Source of the DNA: Boswellia sacra
Lineage: Eukaryota > Streptophyta > Magnoliopsida > Sapindales > Burseraceae
Length of the DNA: 64,000 nt
Assembly (NCBI GenBank): GCA_013180625.2
Contig: SNVD02009169.1
Span: forward strand, 248,001-312,000
Direction: 5' to 3'
The notes under the pieces: model-generated
Seen by the model: only the letters and a program-made list of their open reading frames with translations
What the model was told of the DNA's origin: nothing
Database searches by the model: none
Program-made: the position numbers and the translations under genes
Shown here: piece after piece, positions 1-11,260 of the stretch
Layout: each line of letters starts with the position of its first letter
Numbering within the stretch: position 1 is the stretch's first letter

Positions 1-943
1 CTTCTTAGAACAAGAACTTCAGGGTCAGGAACTAAGCACGTAATAAAGTACCTGAAATTAATAGATTTTCAACTAAAAAGGAAAAGGAAGAAGAAGATAC
101 TTGAAATAAAACACCTCATTCTTGACATAAGCAATAAATAACCAATAGTTCTTGAAACTTCTAACCTTGGAGAACCCATTTACCACTGAATAAGGAGGTG
201 CCATCACACTCTCCGCCTTGTTTATGGGCACGTGATCAAACATCATCGCGGTAGCTTTCCCACTCCTCCTTAGTCACCAAACGCGATTAAGTTGGCATAA
301 AACGGTCCCAAAAATCCCAGGATAAGGATAGTAGGGTTGGGGGAGGAGGAGGCGACGGAAGAGGGGAAGCAGATGATGTCCACATGTCTGTACTCGGACT
401 GAGCAAAGGTCGTCGCGGTAGGGGCAGTGGTGGAGGAAGAACTTGAGGTCATGTTGGCATGTGGTGGTGAAGAGGAGCTTCGTTGGTGGAGAACTGAAGA
501 AGAGCAGAGAGAAAGAGGCGAAATAAACGAAGATACATTGCATGTGAAGCTGATAAAGCTTGTCTCGCAACACCGACTTGTCGTCCAAGTCTCCCATTCG
601 CAAACAGTGCGTGAGCTTGTTCACTCTATTTTCTCACTCACACGGCTACTATCTCGCCCCCAACCTCTCTAAAATGATGACAACAGTCGTTCGAAGGTCA
701 TGTGATCTTGTGGGGGAGGTTGATTTTGCGGTAGAGGTAGACGCGGAGGGAGACTGAGAGCGGAAAGGAAAATAACATCAAGTTTATAATTAGGGTTAGA
801 TAGAAAAGGATGTGGGAGGTTTTGTAGAACCTTTCAACGACGGTTTAAAAAACCGTCGTAAACGTGTTCTCTAACCACCTTCTACGGCCGTTTTTTAAAA
901 CCGTCTTAAAAAGGTGCAGTATATACCATGTTTTCTTATAGTG
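1..943. mobile_element. CACTA-type transposon, right terminal part
   Basis: The reverse complement of 931-943 reads CACTATAAGAAAA, the usual CACTA (En/Spm) terminal inverted repeat, so one end of such an element lies at 943. Just inside are palindromic subterminal motifs: 837-859 (ACGACGGTTT..AAACCGTCGT type) and a related degenerate one at 884-905, as expected for transposase-binding subterminal repeats of this superfamily. The other end is outside the window, so length and coding content are unknown. A similar terminus in the other orientation lies at 61421, but nothing shows that the two belong together. Confidence 0.5.
180..452 (-). pseudogene. unidentified gene fragment near CACTA end
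   Basis: A minus-strand reading frame opens with ATG at 452 and runs about 60 codons with a Ser/Thr/Ala-rich start (MTSSSSSTTAPTATTFAQ), then stops. Protein-like sequence continues in shifted frames towards 180, for example a short charged stretch LVTKEEWESYRDD. GC content is higher than in the surrounding DNA. I do not recognise the family. It could be a host gene fragment captured by the CACTA element or a decayed first exon. The overlapping plus-strand frame at 427-672 has no recognisable content. Confidence 0.2.
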
Positions 944-1787
944 GATTTTAGAAGTAAGCTCCTCCATCAATCTGTGCCCCTCCAAGAGAAGCTGGAGCAT
1001 TTATTTATAATAGAGAGAAGGCTGAGTACCTCTCAAGCTTACAAGACACTTGTACGCACTTTCATTGGGCATACCTTTTTACAAGATAAAAGAGATAAGA
1101 TACTTATCTTTTTGGACACATGGGCATTCTTTTCCATGAACACTTTTTCCTAGATGATAAGAATCGCCCTTCTCAAGATAAGATACTTATTTTTAACATA
1201 TAGGACAACGGAAAGGAAAGTAAAGGGAAGTTACTTTCCCATAAAAACATGCTTAATAGGACAAAAGCCTAAAGCTACTTTACATAAAGTTATTTTCCAA
1301 GTGTCGCCTAGTCTTTAGCTTCTGAAGATCATCCTTATCACTTTGGAGAAGTGGTTATGTTTGAAATTCTTGGATATTCGTTCGAGTCATCACCACTATC
1401 TAGGTCCTACCATTTCAACATGTCAAATTGTGGGATGTCATCTTCCTTGTCCTTTTCTTGAGTTGGCAAAGACTCTTTTTCCAAAAGGTTCTAGAGATAA
1501 GATTTATCCAGCCTGTATGGATCATGTGAATCTTGATAGTATGGTGGATATGACTGACTCTAAGACGAATTATGATCTTGTTGGGCTTGCTAGGATCAAG
1601 AACTTTCTCCTTTTTCTACGTGTTTGTGCTTAGAATAATACACCTTTTGGTGATAAGAGTATTCTGAAGAATATTGTTCCCAATATGCATCATCTTCAAT
1701 GGATGGCCAAATCTGAGGAGAGATCCTTTAATTAATTTCTGAAATTCTCCTTTGAAATTCTCTGAATTCATATGGATAGGATTCCCA
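944..1787. other. no recognisable gene
   Basis: AT-rich DNA with short frames on both strands (the longest on the plus strand is 1343-1633, 96 codons). None shows a motif I recognise. Its position between a CACTA end and a pararetrovirus fragment makes decayed viral or transposon sequence possible. Confidence 0.4.
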
Positions 1788-2570
1788 TTATTGTGCAAGG
1801 CTATATAGAGTCAAGCTATATTTCTGCACATGAGAAAATAACTGTAAATTTTTGTTAGTAGTAATGCTTATTCTTTTGAAGATGTAGATCACGTGTTGTG
1901 ATGCCCTTTGGCCTTGAAGATTGAAACTTTTTCTGTCTTTCATACTCAAATTGATTTTTCTACCATGAAAGAGGATGAAACCATTCAAGAAAAATGTGGA
2001 AACATTCGGAAGGAGTGCTGAGGGTTTTGTGACCATGTAGAAGGCTTGTATGAGCCATTTTGTTCAGCATGTAATTGAGATTGAACTCAATTCCAATTGA
2101 AAATTGCTGCATGAGGTGCCAAAGAAACCATAAGACTTCTGAATTAAAATCTTTCTCAACATTTTTGACTTGATAAATCTTCATGTATAGAAAATCTCGG
2201 TGAATTTCTACACTCCTAAGAGGAAATAGCCATGTTGAGTGAGGATCTTGGCCTGATACTCCATCATCAGTTGATGATGAGACTGTTCCAGACATTGGTT
2301 TGTCATCAAAACTGGAACTTCAGAAGGAAGGAATTCCACTTGATTTGTTGAAGGAGTAACAGGATGCATCATGTGAATTACTGGAATAATATGAAGAGAT
2401 TTGTCTTGATTGATCTTTTGTTGAGGCTGAGATAACATATCTGCAAGATCATTGTTAGTTCCTTTGATATGTTTGACATCAAAGTTGAACTGTGAGAACC
2501 ATGTTGGCCATCTAAGTAACTGAGGATGTGGTAGTTGCTTCTGCTTGATGTTGACAACTATCTAGAAAAT
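1788..2570 (-). mobile_element. endogenous pararetrovirus 3' fragment (minus strand)
   Basis: Read on the minus strand from 2570, the sequence encodes the end of a reverse transcriptase/RNase H polyprotein: an HIKGTNN..LADMLSQ motif, typical of the RNase H C-terminus of Caulimoviridae and Ty3-type elements, lies at about 2410-2480. A poorly conserved region follows, spread over several frames with stops down to 1788. No start, promoter or primer site is seen with it. It is oriented opposite to the two viral segments that follow. I cannot assign the genus. Confidence 0.5.
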
Positions 2571-2649
2571 ATTGGTTATCCATACCGTGTATATAAAAAC
2601 CCTCTATCTTCCTTTCATAAAACCATAAAAACCTTGATCAATCCTTCCC

Positions 2650-3150
2650 TCCTAAAGTAAAAGAGTATGTTCAGTGTTGTAAGTTTAATGCTTGCCAACT
2701 TCCTGTTACTCATTCTGAACAGTTTGTCCAAATAGATATTCCAGACCATTTAGTTGATCTTTGGAAACGGGAAAGTTATACTCATCTCTATTTTGGAGGT
2801 ATTCGGTTTGCTCTTACTTACCATGCCCGTAAAGGTCTTCCTGTTACTTCTAGAAATTGCTTTTCTAGATACCAGATTTCCAAACTATGAGCATGCCTAT
2901 CTAGATACTGTCCAAACCACTCTTAATGCTGGTACCGTAATGATTACCATGTTTTCCAACTTCAATATGCCCATAAATGATCCTCAACTCCAAATATGTT
3001 TGAAGTTGCAAGTTCAAGTTGTTAGTGCTGTTCCTATTGGTCCAACCTACATGGCCACTCTTCACTACCAAATGGTGTAAAGAGTTCAAGATCATGCCAT
3101 GGATATTGCTCTTCCAAATGAAACAAATGATTCTATATTTATTAATGCAT
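2650..3150 (+). pseudogene. pararetroviral movement protein, decayed (segment B)
   Basis: The sequence resembles the caulimovirus-type (30K superfamily) movement protein, which in viruses forms tubules through plasmodesmata. Visible parts are a GGIRFAL..ARKGLPVTSR stretch near 2795-2860, then LDTRF, and a TVQTTLNAGTV..FSNFNM region at 2910-2975, followed by a hydrophobic section to about 3100. The frame shifts around 2860, and no start codon of its own is evident. The assignment rests on motif order, and the protein is clearly broken. Confidence 0.6.
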
Positions 3151-4770
3151 AATCAAACCAAGTTCCAAGTTGCACATTTGTCCTAAAGCAGATTGCTCGA
3201 GAAAAACTCAAAGATTTGATACCCACCAAATGGGTTACCAACTATGAAGAAACTCATGTTGTTTCTTCATCAAACCAACCCCTGCAATCCACAAAGCCAT
3301 CTTTCAAAAAAACATCAAGTGAAAAACTTGAAATTCACTTTGCTCCTGAAAAGCCTTCAACACAACCTTTTTCAACCCAGTTTGGAATTTTTCCATATGC
3401 TCCAGCTGAAATCTATGCCTTTGATAAGCAAGGAAATCCGATCTATAATACTCTAAGAACATCAGCCTGACAATCTTTATTGCAATTGTCCTGCTTGCTT
3501 AGAACATGCAGATCCCTACAGACAACCAAGCAGAAAAAGAGCATACAGACTTCCTAAGCCTTGTACTTCAGATGCTTTTTACAAAGCTTACAAAGAAAAA
3601 GCTCATGGTTATGATTTGCTAAGAGAACCAAGTGGAAAGTTTGACTTTATAGTTAAATACACTACCCCAGCTTGTTAGATAGTTCCAAAATCTTCTAGAT
3701 GGGATGATTCAGATGATGATCTTTCTTCTACTTCAGATCCGGAGCCATTGATTCAGATCTCTACTCCTCGAAAGAGATGTGTATCTAAAGCTGTTTGGTT
3801 CCTAAGAAGCCTACAAACATAGCTCTACCTTCTATCGCTATGTATCAACCAGATCTTGCTTCACTTCCTTCTATTGAGCCCAAAGAAGATCTAGTCACCA
3901 GGGAAAAATTTGCATGCAAAGTCAAGCCACTAACTTTCAGAAAAGCAAATGGACAACCTGAGCAGATGACTCAAGTTAAAGTAGTATTAAATTGGCGATC
4001 TGAAAATGCTGTGGTTCAAAATCAATATCTTCAGAAAATATAAGAAGCTACAAAGAGAATCGAATCAAAACTAGATTCTCAGCAACAAAAGGTGTTGACT
4101 CCTCTTAAAGCCTTGAAGAAAAGAATTGAAGATCTTCATCATGTTATTATCCAACATCTCAATCAGCGCATTCCTATTGATCATCTCCAAATTGAAATGA
4201 ACAAGTTAAAACAGCAACAAGTGGGATTAGAAAGAATGATTGCCTCTACCTCTTCCCCACAACCTCTACAATATCTTTTAGACAGACTCTTTACTCCTGT
4301 CTATCCTCTAGCTATCTTACCCAAAACACCACAAGAATTAACACAACCTGATCTTACTTCCAATTTTGGGGATAGTTCATTCTTCCTCAGAAATCAGCAT
4401 CCTTCATCGCTAAAACTTTCAAAAAAGAAGCCTTCTTCGAAAAAAAAACTTCAACTAGATCCACCAGCCCAACTTGCCATAATTCCTAATCTAATCACCA
4501 CATATCTTCAAAACCTTACCATCGAACCTCAAATTTCATAACAGTCTTTTTCTACAGAAGATGCATCTCACCATAAAGAGTCTGAAAATTCTAAAGAGTT
4601 TGAAAACTCTGGTTCTGATCTTGAAGTTCTTCCCATCATGATGCAAACTGGAGATGGTGATCCCTAATCTTCTTATACACATGCTACTGTGCAAGATCCT
4701 TCTGATGAAGATGAATCTATTGAAGATACTATTCATATCAATGAGCACCTCATCGACCTGCTCACCATGA
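3150..4770 (+). pseudogene. viral polyprotein linker region (segment B)
   Basis: Low-complexity, Ser/Pro/Gln/Lys-rich coding sequence between movement and coat domains, with open stretches at 3216-3470, 3795-4043 and 4092-4541. A short SRWDD motif followed by an acidic patch at about 3695-3720 recurs in segment C near 8107, supporting common ancestry. The part at 4092-4240 is rich in Leu and Gln heptad-like spacing (possible coiled coil). Frames are interrupted by stops. No enzymatic motif is visible. Confidence 0.45.
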
Positions 4771-4777
4771 AACTCCT

Positions 4778-5640
4778 TTGTTCACTTTTGATGATTGCAG
4801 TACTGATCAGCTGAGAAACATAATTCATGAAATGATATCTTGGTGTAACGCAGAGATATTACATTCTAAATCCATGGTTAGAGGTGCTATTCTTGATTTC
4901 GTAGCAAGAATGACAGGTTCTTTTCAAGAATGGTGGTTAAAACTTGGAGATTACTACTACACACAGATCGTGGGCTCTACAGATATCAATTAGTTCATGT
5001 TTCATATCTATTAAGAATTTCTAGGTAGTCCTACTCATGTTGAAGATAAAGCAAGAGAAGAATTTTTCGAGCTAAAATGTTGTTCTTTCAAGCCTAAGCA
5101 TATTCAACGTCATTTCAAGAAAGTCCGTGAAAGATTTTATCTCATTAGAGGATTGGATGATCCTAATCTCAAACAAGTCTATGTCAATCAATTTCCAGAT
5201 CCTCTTAGATTAGAAACTCTGAGATTTATTACCTCCAGACGCATGAATCTTTCTCAAGTATCTTTAGGAAATTTATTCCAATTTGTGCTTCAATAACTTC
5301 AGAAGCTTTGCAATAGCTCCAAATTTCTTACTGAATACAGCAATCTTCAAAAGAAACTTGGAAAAGTTTATCAAAGACCAGATCTCAAGATTGAATGCAA
5401 AGGTGAAAAGACTTGTCTTTGTCCAACAAAGAAAAAGAAGCGCTTCAGAAGGTTTCAATAGCAATCTTCTTGGTATAAGAAAACAAGAAGATTCTTCCGT
5501 CAAACGAAAACAAAGAAGAAATCAAACAGATGCTATGCTTACAATCAAAAAGGACATTTTGCAAAACAATGTCCTCGGAAGAAAAAGAAAGACAAGGTCT
5601 TCCATACCATCTCTTAAATTACAGAAATCTCCTGTATAGA
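4778..5640 (+). pseudogene. pararetroviral coat protein with altered zinc knuckle (segment B)
   Basis: The coding remnant has a helical coat-protein-like core, including an EWWLKLGDYY stretch near 4930-4960. A highly basic Lys/Arg region follows (5400-5530), then a zinc-knuckle-like motif at about 5538-5580. Coat proteins of Caulimoviridae normally end in a CCHC knuckle that binds RNA. Here the spacing is kept, but the second Cys is Tyr (C-x2-Y-x4-H-x4-C). Several stops and a frame change break the ORF. Confidence 0.6.
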
Positions 5641-5779
5641 TTAAGACCTTGAATCAATTTTCTTAGAACAAGAAGCAGAAGATGAAGACACTCTTTTTAT
5701 GATCAGCTAGTCAGATGATTCTTCAGAAGAAGAGTTCTATGATTCTTATGAAGCTCAACCAATTGCCCTACAACCAACC

Positions 5780-5940
5780 TGTGAAATCTCAAGCTTCATC
5801 GTTCCTATTATGCCAGTCATAATAAGAACATCCAAGTTTGACAAGCCAATCAATTTGCTTGCCTTATTTGACACTGGAGTTACAGTCCCAATTCTCAATC
5901 CAACTGTTCTTCCTTCATAATATTAGCTTTCTTATCGGTA
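5780..5940 (+). pseudogene. pararetroviral aspartic protease, decayed (segment B)
   Basis: A short region with a hydrophobic strand, then an intact catalytic LFDTG motif at about 5868-5880, followed by stops near 5920. This is the retropepsin position between coat protein and reverse transcriptase in Caulimoviridae, where the protease cleaves the polyprotein. It is preceded by an acidic stretch (about 5680-5750) typical of the linker after the zinc knuckle. Confidence 0.55.
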
Positions 5941-6279
5941 ACGTTTTTGTCCTACAAATAATGAGGTTTTCTCTACAGAAATAATTAGCAAAAAGGTATA
6001 TCTTGAAAATTTTTCAGGATTATCTTTTGCTCATAAATTTCTGGGTTCAACCTTGCCAGATAAAGACCTTGTTATAAGTTTTGATCTTTTAGCCCATTTT
6101 TTCACAAAAAGAATCCTCATTAAACTTTATGGGCTTAGGTATAAAAACTATTTTCATCTTTGGGTTAAATTAGATTCGTCCTATTCTTTTGACCCATTAG
6201 AAAATCTAAAGACCCTTATTCTGTCCACCTCTACAGCCAATAGCCATTTTGAGTTCCTCATGAAATGTTCAAAACCTCT

Positions 6280-6990
6280 TTGGAAAAACTCAAAATTCTT
6301 CATTTCTCTTCCTTTCAAAAAAAATGAAGACGTTAGCCCTACAAAAGCTAGCCACAGAGGAATGAATCCTGAACATTACAATCTTGTCATCTAAGAACTA
6401 GACCAATTGCAAGCTCAAGGTTTAATCGAACCTCCAGAATCTGTATGGGCTTGTGAAGCTTTCTATGTCAGCAAAAGACCTGAACAACTTAGAGAAAAAT
6501 TAAGACTAGTGGTTGATTTCCGCCCTCTCAATCTCTTCTTAGCTGACAACAAATTCCCAATTTCCAACACTCATATTTTCTTTGCCAACCTTGCTAAAAC
6601 TCGTATTTTCACCAAAATAGATCTTAAAGCGGGATTTTGGCAACTGGGAATCCAGAAAGATGAAAGATTCAAAACGGGATTTTGTATCCCAAATCATCAT
6701 TTCCAATGAAATATTATGCCTTTTGGGTTAAAAATAGCTCCCTCTATTTTTCAAAAGGCCATGATCAAAATCTTTTAACCTCTCATGGCTCATATGTTGA
6801 TCTCTATCGATGATCTCCGATTGTACTCGTCAACAAAAGAAGAACATTTGAAGCTGCTACAGCAGATGCATTCCAGCCTTCTTCAATATGGTATCATGAT
6901 CTCCCCTAAGATATGTAATTTTGTGGTACCAGAAGTTGATTTCCTTGGAATGATAATTTCAGGAGTGAAGGCTACTATGGAATTCATCAA
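6280..6990 (+). pseudogene. pararetroviral reverse transcriptase, truncated (segment B)
   Basis: Recognisable RT blocks in order: LVVDFRPLN (about 6509-6535), FTKIDLKAGFWQLGI (6608-6652), IMPFGLK (6712-6732) and a catalytic motif reading SIDD at about 6803-6814, where YIDD is usual, then FLGMIIS near 6940-6960. In-frame stops occur at about 6394 and 6708-6780. The thumb, connection and RNase H are absent because segment C follows directly. Function is lost. Confidence 0.7.
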
Positions 6991-7008
6991 GGAGCAATTC
7001 GAATAAGA

Positions 7009-7800
7009 TTGAAACCATTATTCCTTGGTGGCAAAAATGTTACTTGTTTTATTGCTGTCTTAGATACTCGTTGGCAATCTTTTGAAAAGGCTTTGATATC
7101 AGCTATTGAGGTGGGTCTTAATCAAGGTCATGTTGTCGTACAAGTTAAGCCTAACCTTACCCTTGATATTTCCAAGCCTATCTTCCCAAACACTATCAAA
7201 GTTATGATTCGGTTACATGGATTAGAAATGAATCCCATTGAGTCTTGCAATTCATCATTCCATAACCTATAAAGTCAAGACACATCTCTTTTCGCTAAAT
7301 CACATAAATATGCCTATTACTAGACTTACTGGTAATGGTACAATCATTCAGCCTCAAACTTTCCAACAAAATCAGCTCATTTTTCCACCCAAATGGATTA
7401 ATGAGTATGAGCAGAGTAACAAGCCTCAAACTGTCCATGAAAAGCCAAAAATAGAAAAGTTGTCTACTGGAAGAACTTCAGTTTCTTTTCCTAGAGAATT
7501 GTTTCCTATCTATCCTTGTGAAAAGTGCCAGCTTGAAGGTAAGAATCTTAGATCTTACACTCATGTGCCTAGAACTCATTTGCTTCCTAGATCTTAGTCA
7601 GTGAGATATGGTGGATTTATCAAAATATTCAAATTTCCAGAAAATGATTTTGTCTCTAATATCTCTAGAAATTATGTTGCTGGAAGCTGGGTTATTCAAA
7701 AGCTAGATCCAACAGAGTTTGGTCCTATTGCAAAGGCGATCAACTGGCAGAACACTAATGCTTTAGAACAAAACAAAGCATTAGAAGCTATTACTGAGTA
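7009..7800 (+). pseudogene. pararetroviral movement protein and adjoining linker (segment C)
   Basis: The frame at 7009-7272 shows the same pattern as segment B (LFLGGK, then LDTRW, a GLNQGHVVVQV section and a conserved hydrophobic core), so it is a divergent 30K-type movement protein. The coding remnant continues through 7238-7597 and 7601-7800 in shifted frames with Pro- and Lys-rich sequence. The N-terminal part expected before LFLGGK is missing at the junction with segment B. Confidence 0.5.
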
Positions 7801-8410
7801 GCAGGAGCAGATAAAGCAAGAACTTCATGAGATACACAGGAGACTGAATAAAGTTCACATGTTTACAGTCAAGCAACTTTCAGAAGCTCATGAGAATCCT
7901 TGTCCAATCAACATGATTATCAGCACTGGCGTAGATAGTGATGGCAGAGGAGATACTTTGAGCAAAAGAAAAAAAAGAAGATTTCTTTGAAAAAAGATAA
8001 GCCAAGAAAGAATTCAGATATTTGAGAAGAAAGTCCTACTGGCAACAGTATCAAAAGCTTCTAGAGAAATTATGAAATGCCACCTGTGCAGCCTTGGCCT
8101 ATTCATGCTTCTAGATGGGATGATGATCCATCTGATGTAGAAACAAATGGATCAAACAATTCCTCAGACTCTTCCTCTTCTTCAGTTGCTGAACCATTTA
8201 TGATGGAGCAGCCCCATATCCCTACAACTCCAACAGATATTGATACTACTGGCATATTCAGGAAAAGAACTCCACAGTTCTGACCAGGCATGAGCAGAGG
8301 AGAACATCAGGAGTATCTTCTACATCAGATATTGGTGATAACCAAAATCAAGAAAATCAAGAAATCAATGTTCAAATTCAAGTGCCTACTGCTCCGAATG
8401 GAAAATATTT
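7801..8410 (+). pseudogene. viral linker with acidic/Ser-rich tract (segment C)
   Basis: A coding remnant containing an SRWDDD motif at about 8110-8125 and a serine run (SSDSSSSS, about 8158-8195), parallel to the SRWDD block of segment B. Frames are broken at 7800, 7985 and 8283. No enzymatic motif is present; its position is the spacer before the coat domain. Confidence 0.45.
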
Positions 8411-9225
8411 TGAAATATTGATGGTCTAAAACCAGAAGAAAGACTAGCATATTTCGAAAAGATGCTAGCTTGGGGAGAAGGAGAAATTCAACGTGCTCCA
8501 CATCTTAGCAAAAGAGCAGTCACTCTTCAACTTATTTCAGGATTTCTCGGATCCTTGCGAAGACGGTGGGTAGATACGTTTACTCAGAGAGAGAAAGAGT
8601 ATATTCTTAGTCATGATAAGCCATATAACGAATTAATCAAATATATGGTTGCTCATTTCTTTGGTACTTAAGATCATGAAAGCGAGATTTCTGAGAAAGA
8701 ATATCTTCAGAACAAGTGCTGTAATGTTCGAATGCTTGAGCAATATTTTCTCAGACAAGAATTTTTCTACTTCAAATTCAACAAGCAGACAGATACAATC
8801 AAAAGAACTTTTGTTCTTAATATGCCAGGCCCAATAGCAGAGATGCTTGAAGCAAAACTAAAAGCAGATGGCATAACTGATCTTGCACCTTACAGCCTTG
8901 CCAGCTTATATCAGTTAGCTACAGAAGTGATTCAAACTCACCGTCTCAATCAAGATCTCAAAAAGCACATGAAGCAAATCGAGAAAACTCTCTTGCAAAA
9001 TACTGCAATAAGAAGCCATAAGAATTTAGATGTTCACATCAATCGCCTTGCAATTGCAAAAAAGAGAAGAATTGTAAAAAGAAAATTCCAAAGCCGTGGA
9101 AGTAGAAAAAAAATGTCGAATATCGTTTTGTCAAAATGTAAAAGTTTCCAAAACAATTAGGCAAATGTTTTATTTATGGCAAGAAGGGACATTTTGCCAA
9201 ACAATGCAAGAAGAGAAAGAAGGCT
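8410..9225 (+). pseudogene. pararetroviral coat protein with altered zinc knuckle (segment C)
   Basis: An almost continuous coat-like region (8420-9160) with helical blocks, including RRRWVDTFTQREKEY near 8553-8600, and a long second half open at 8732-9160. A basic Lys/Arg region follows, then a knuckle-like motif at about 9163-9208 reading C-x2-Y-x4-H-x4-C. As in segment B, the second zinc ligand is Tyr. A stop at 8669 and one at 9158 break the frame. Confidence 0.6.
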
Positions 9226-9369
9226 TCTATTAGACTTCTTCGACTTATCGATCAACCAGAATTTTCAAAAGATTGGTATTATTGGTCAGAAGATCTAGAT
9301 GATGCTTTATTCTTAATTGAAGTGCAGCCAGATGATTCAGAAGATGAAACTGGCAATGGATCTTAGGTC

Positions 9370-9650
9370 ATCATGAACATTCGTTGTGAGGCACTTATTG
9401 ATCTTACTATGCAGTCAGGTCCAATTTTTCATCCATATGTCAAAGTGGTACTTCAAATTTCTGATCAATAACAAGTTGCTCTCTCTGCACTTATTGATAT
9501 AGGAGCAGTTTCCTCTATTATTCATAGCAACTGTCTTCCAAAATCTCTATTCATTCCTACAATAGTTCGTTTTTCAGCCACTAGTGGAGATCTGTTTCAA
9601 AGTGTCAAATGCACTTGAGCTATTAATATCTTGCCATTTGATAAAAGGCA
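9370..9650 (+). pseudogene. pararetroviral aspartic protease, altered (segment C)
   Basis: A region with an ALIDIGAVSSII core at about 9487-9522. The catalytic triad position reads D-I-G instead of D-T-G/D-S-G, which would reduce or abolish activity. Stops lie at about 9366, 9469 and 9617. It sits between knuckle and RT, as in the family. Confidence 0.5.
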
Positions 9651-10700
9651 TACCTTTTTTGCATTTGAACAATCAGGAGAAGATCTATTGCTTGGGATAG
9701 ATTTTCTAAGTATTCTCTCTCTGTTCACTTTTCATCCTAAAGGATTTGCATTCACTATGCTTGATCCTATCACTCAGAACTCTCGTTCTTGTCTTATTTC
9801 GTGGATAGAGAAATTCTCAATTTCCAAGAGGGGTGAAAATGTCAAATCTCTAGCACAAAAGTTCGAAATAGAGTACAAAGAACTTCTTGAATGTTGTGGA
9901 GATGTTCCAAATAAGTTTTGGTCATCAAACCAATACTTTGTTTCTCTTCCATACGAAGATAATTGGAAAATACCTCATCAAACAGCTTCACATCTAGGAT
10001 TGCCACATGATGAAGATCTCTACAGAGAAGAAATCTCTGAGCTTCTCAAAATAGATCTTATCAGACCTTCAAAATCTGAATGGTCAAGTCAAGCATTCTA
10101 TGTCAACAATTGAGCAGAACGTGTTTGTGGAAAGAAAAGATTTTGTATTCATTACAGAAAGCTCAATGACTGTTTGCGTGATATTCGTTATCATGCTCCA
10201 AAAAAGATTTGTCTCTTAAAAAGGATGCCGAATTCAAAGATCTATTCCAAGTTCGATATGAAGTCAGGATTTTGGCAAGTGGGAGTTAAAAAAGAAGATC
10301 GATACAAAATAGCTTTTATAGTGCCATATGGGCACTATGAATGGAACGTGATGCCTTTTGGTCTCAAGAATGCTCTTTCAGAATATCAGCACAGAATGGA
10401 TGATGTGTATAAAGACATAATTAAATTTTGTCTTATATACATTGATGATGCCCTTATCTTCAGCAATAATGAAGAAGATCATGTCCAACATCTTAAACAG
10501 TTCAAAGATTTAACCTTTGAACATGGTTTGGTCTTATCTGAAAGAGAGATATTAATTGGAATTTTAGAAATAGATTTTTTTGGATTGCATATCAAAGATG
10601 GTTGCCCTATACCAATGCCACATATTGCTGAAAAGATATTCTTGTTCCCTGATAAGTTGACAAGCAAAAAGATGATTCAACAATTCTTGAGAATTGTCAA
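9631..10700 (+). pseudogene. pararetroviral reverse transcriptase (segment C)
   Basis: RT blocks are well kept: FCIHYRKLND (about 10141-10170), YSKFDMKSGFWQVGV (10243-10287), VMPFGLKNA (10349-10375) and the catalytic YIDD at about 10438-10449, followed by a DFFGLHI block near 10570-10590. One stop (TGA) interrupts the frame at about 10111. Upstream 9631-10110 encodes the protease-RT connector with the IP..AS..G..HD pattern common before the RT fingers. Enzymatically this is the viral RNA/DNA-dependent polymerase; the copy is broken. Confidence 0.75.
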
Positions 10701-10799
10701 TTATACAGGAGATTATATAAAAAAAATTGTCCAGATACACGAGCAAAATATCAAGGCCTATAAGGAAGGGAATAGTAGTATGGTCAGATCAAGCAACTA

Positions 10800-11260
10800 A
10801 AATTGTGATTGATTTAAAAGAAAAATACAGGTCTCTTCCACCTCTGAAGATTCCTGACAAGGGACAACTCATCCTATAGACAGACGCAAGTGTTAAATTT
10901 TAGGGAGCAGTGCTACTCAAACAGGAAGGAAGCTACAGAAGAATTTGTGCATATAAATCTAGGCAATTCTTAGACTCACAACAACACTATCCTTCATCCA
11001 AGAAAAAGGTCTTGGCAGTTATCAACGCAATCAAGCAATTTCAATTCTATCTCTCTCTTGAATAATTTGTAGTAGAAATAGACTACAAATATTTTGAAGG
11101 ATTACTCAAACAATGAGAAGGTGAAATTCCAAATCCTCAGCTTGCTAGATTGTCAGACTCTCTTCAAAATTCAAGTTCACAGTTCGCTATATCAAAGGTG
11201 AATCAAATGTTATAGCAGATTTTCTCTGTAGACCAATTCAAGTAATATCAATGGCTTTTA
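10800..11260 (+). pseudogene. pararetroviral RNase H, decayed (segment C)
   Basis: Following RT in frame, the sequence has a TDASVKF motif at about 10878-10900 (first catalytic Asp of RNase H), then a YKSRQF..QQHYPSSKKKVLAV stretch (about 10952-11023), matching the conserved Glu-containing helix region, though the Glu is replaced here. Stops lie at about 10878, 10902, 11062 and 11115. This is the expected order for Caulimoviridae. Confidence 0.6.

Larger units (their letters stand above)
2571..6990 (+). mobile_element. endogenous pararetrovirus segment B, decayed
   Basis: A plus-strand Caulimoviridae-like genome segment with domains in order: movement protein (about 2650-3150), long Ser/Pro-rich linker (3150-4750), coat protein with zinc knuckle (4780-5590), aspartic protease (5790-5930) and reverse transcriptase (6280-6990). 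RNase H and everything after it are missing: the sequence passes at about 6975-7010 straight into the movement-protein region of segment C. Stops and frameshifts occur in every domain, so it cannot encode a working polyprotein. Confidence 0.75.
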
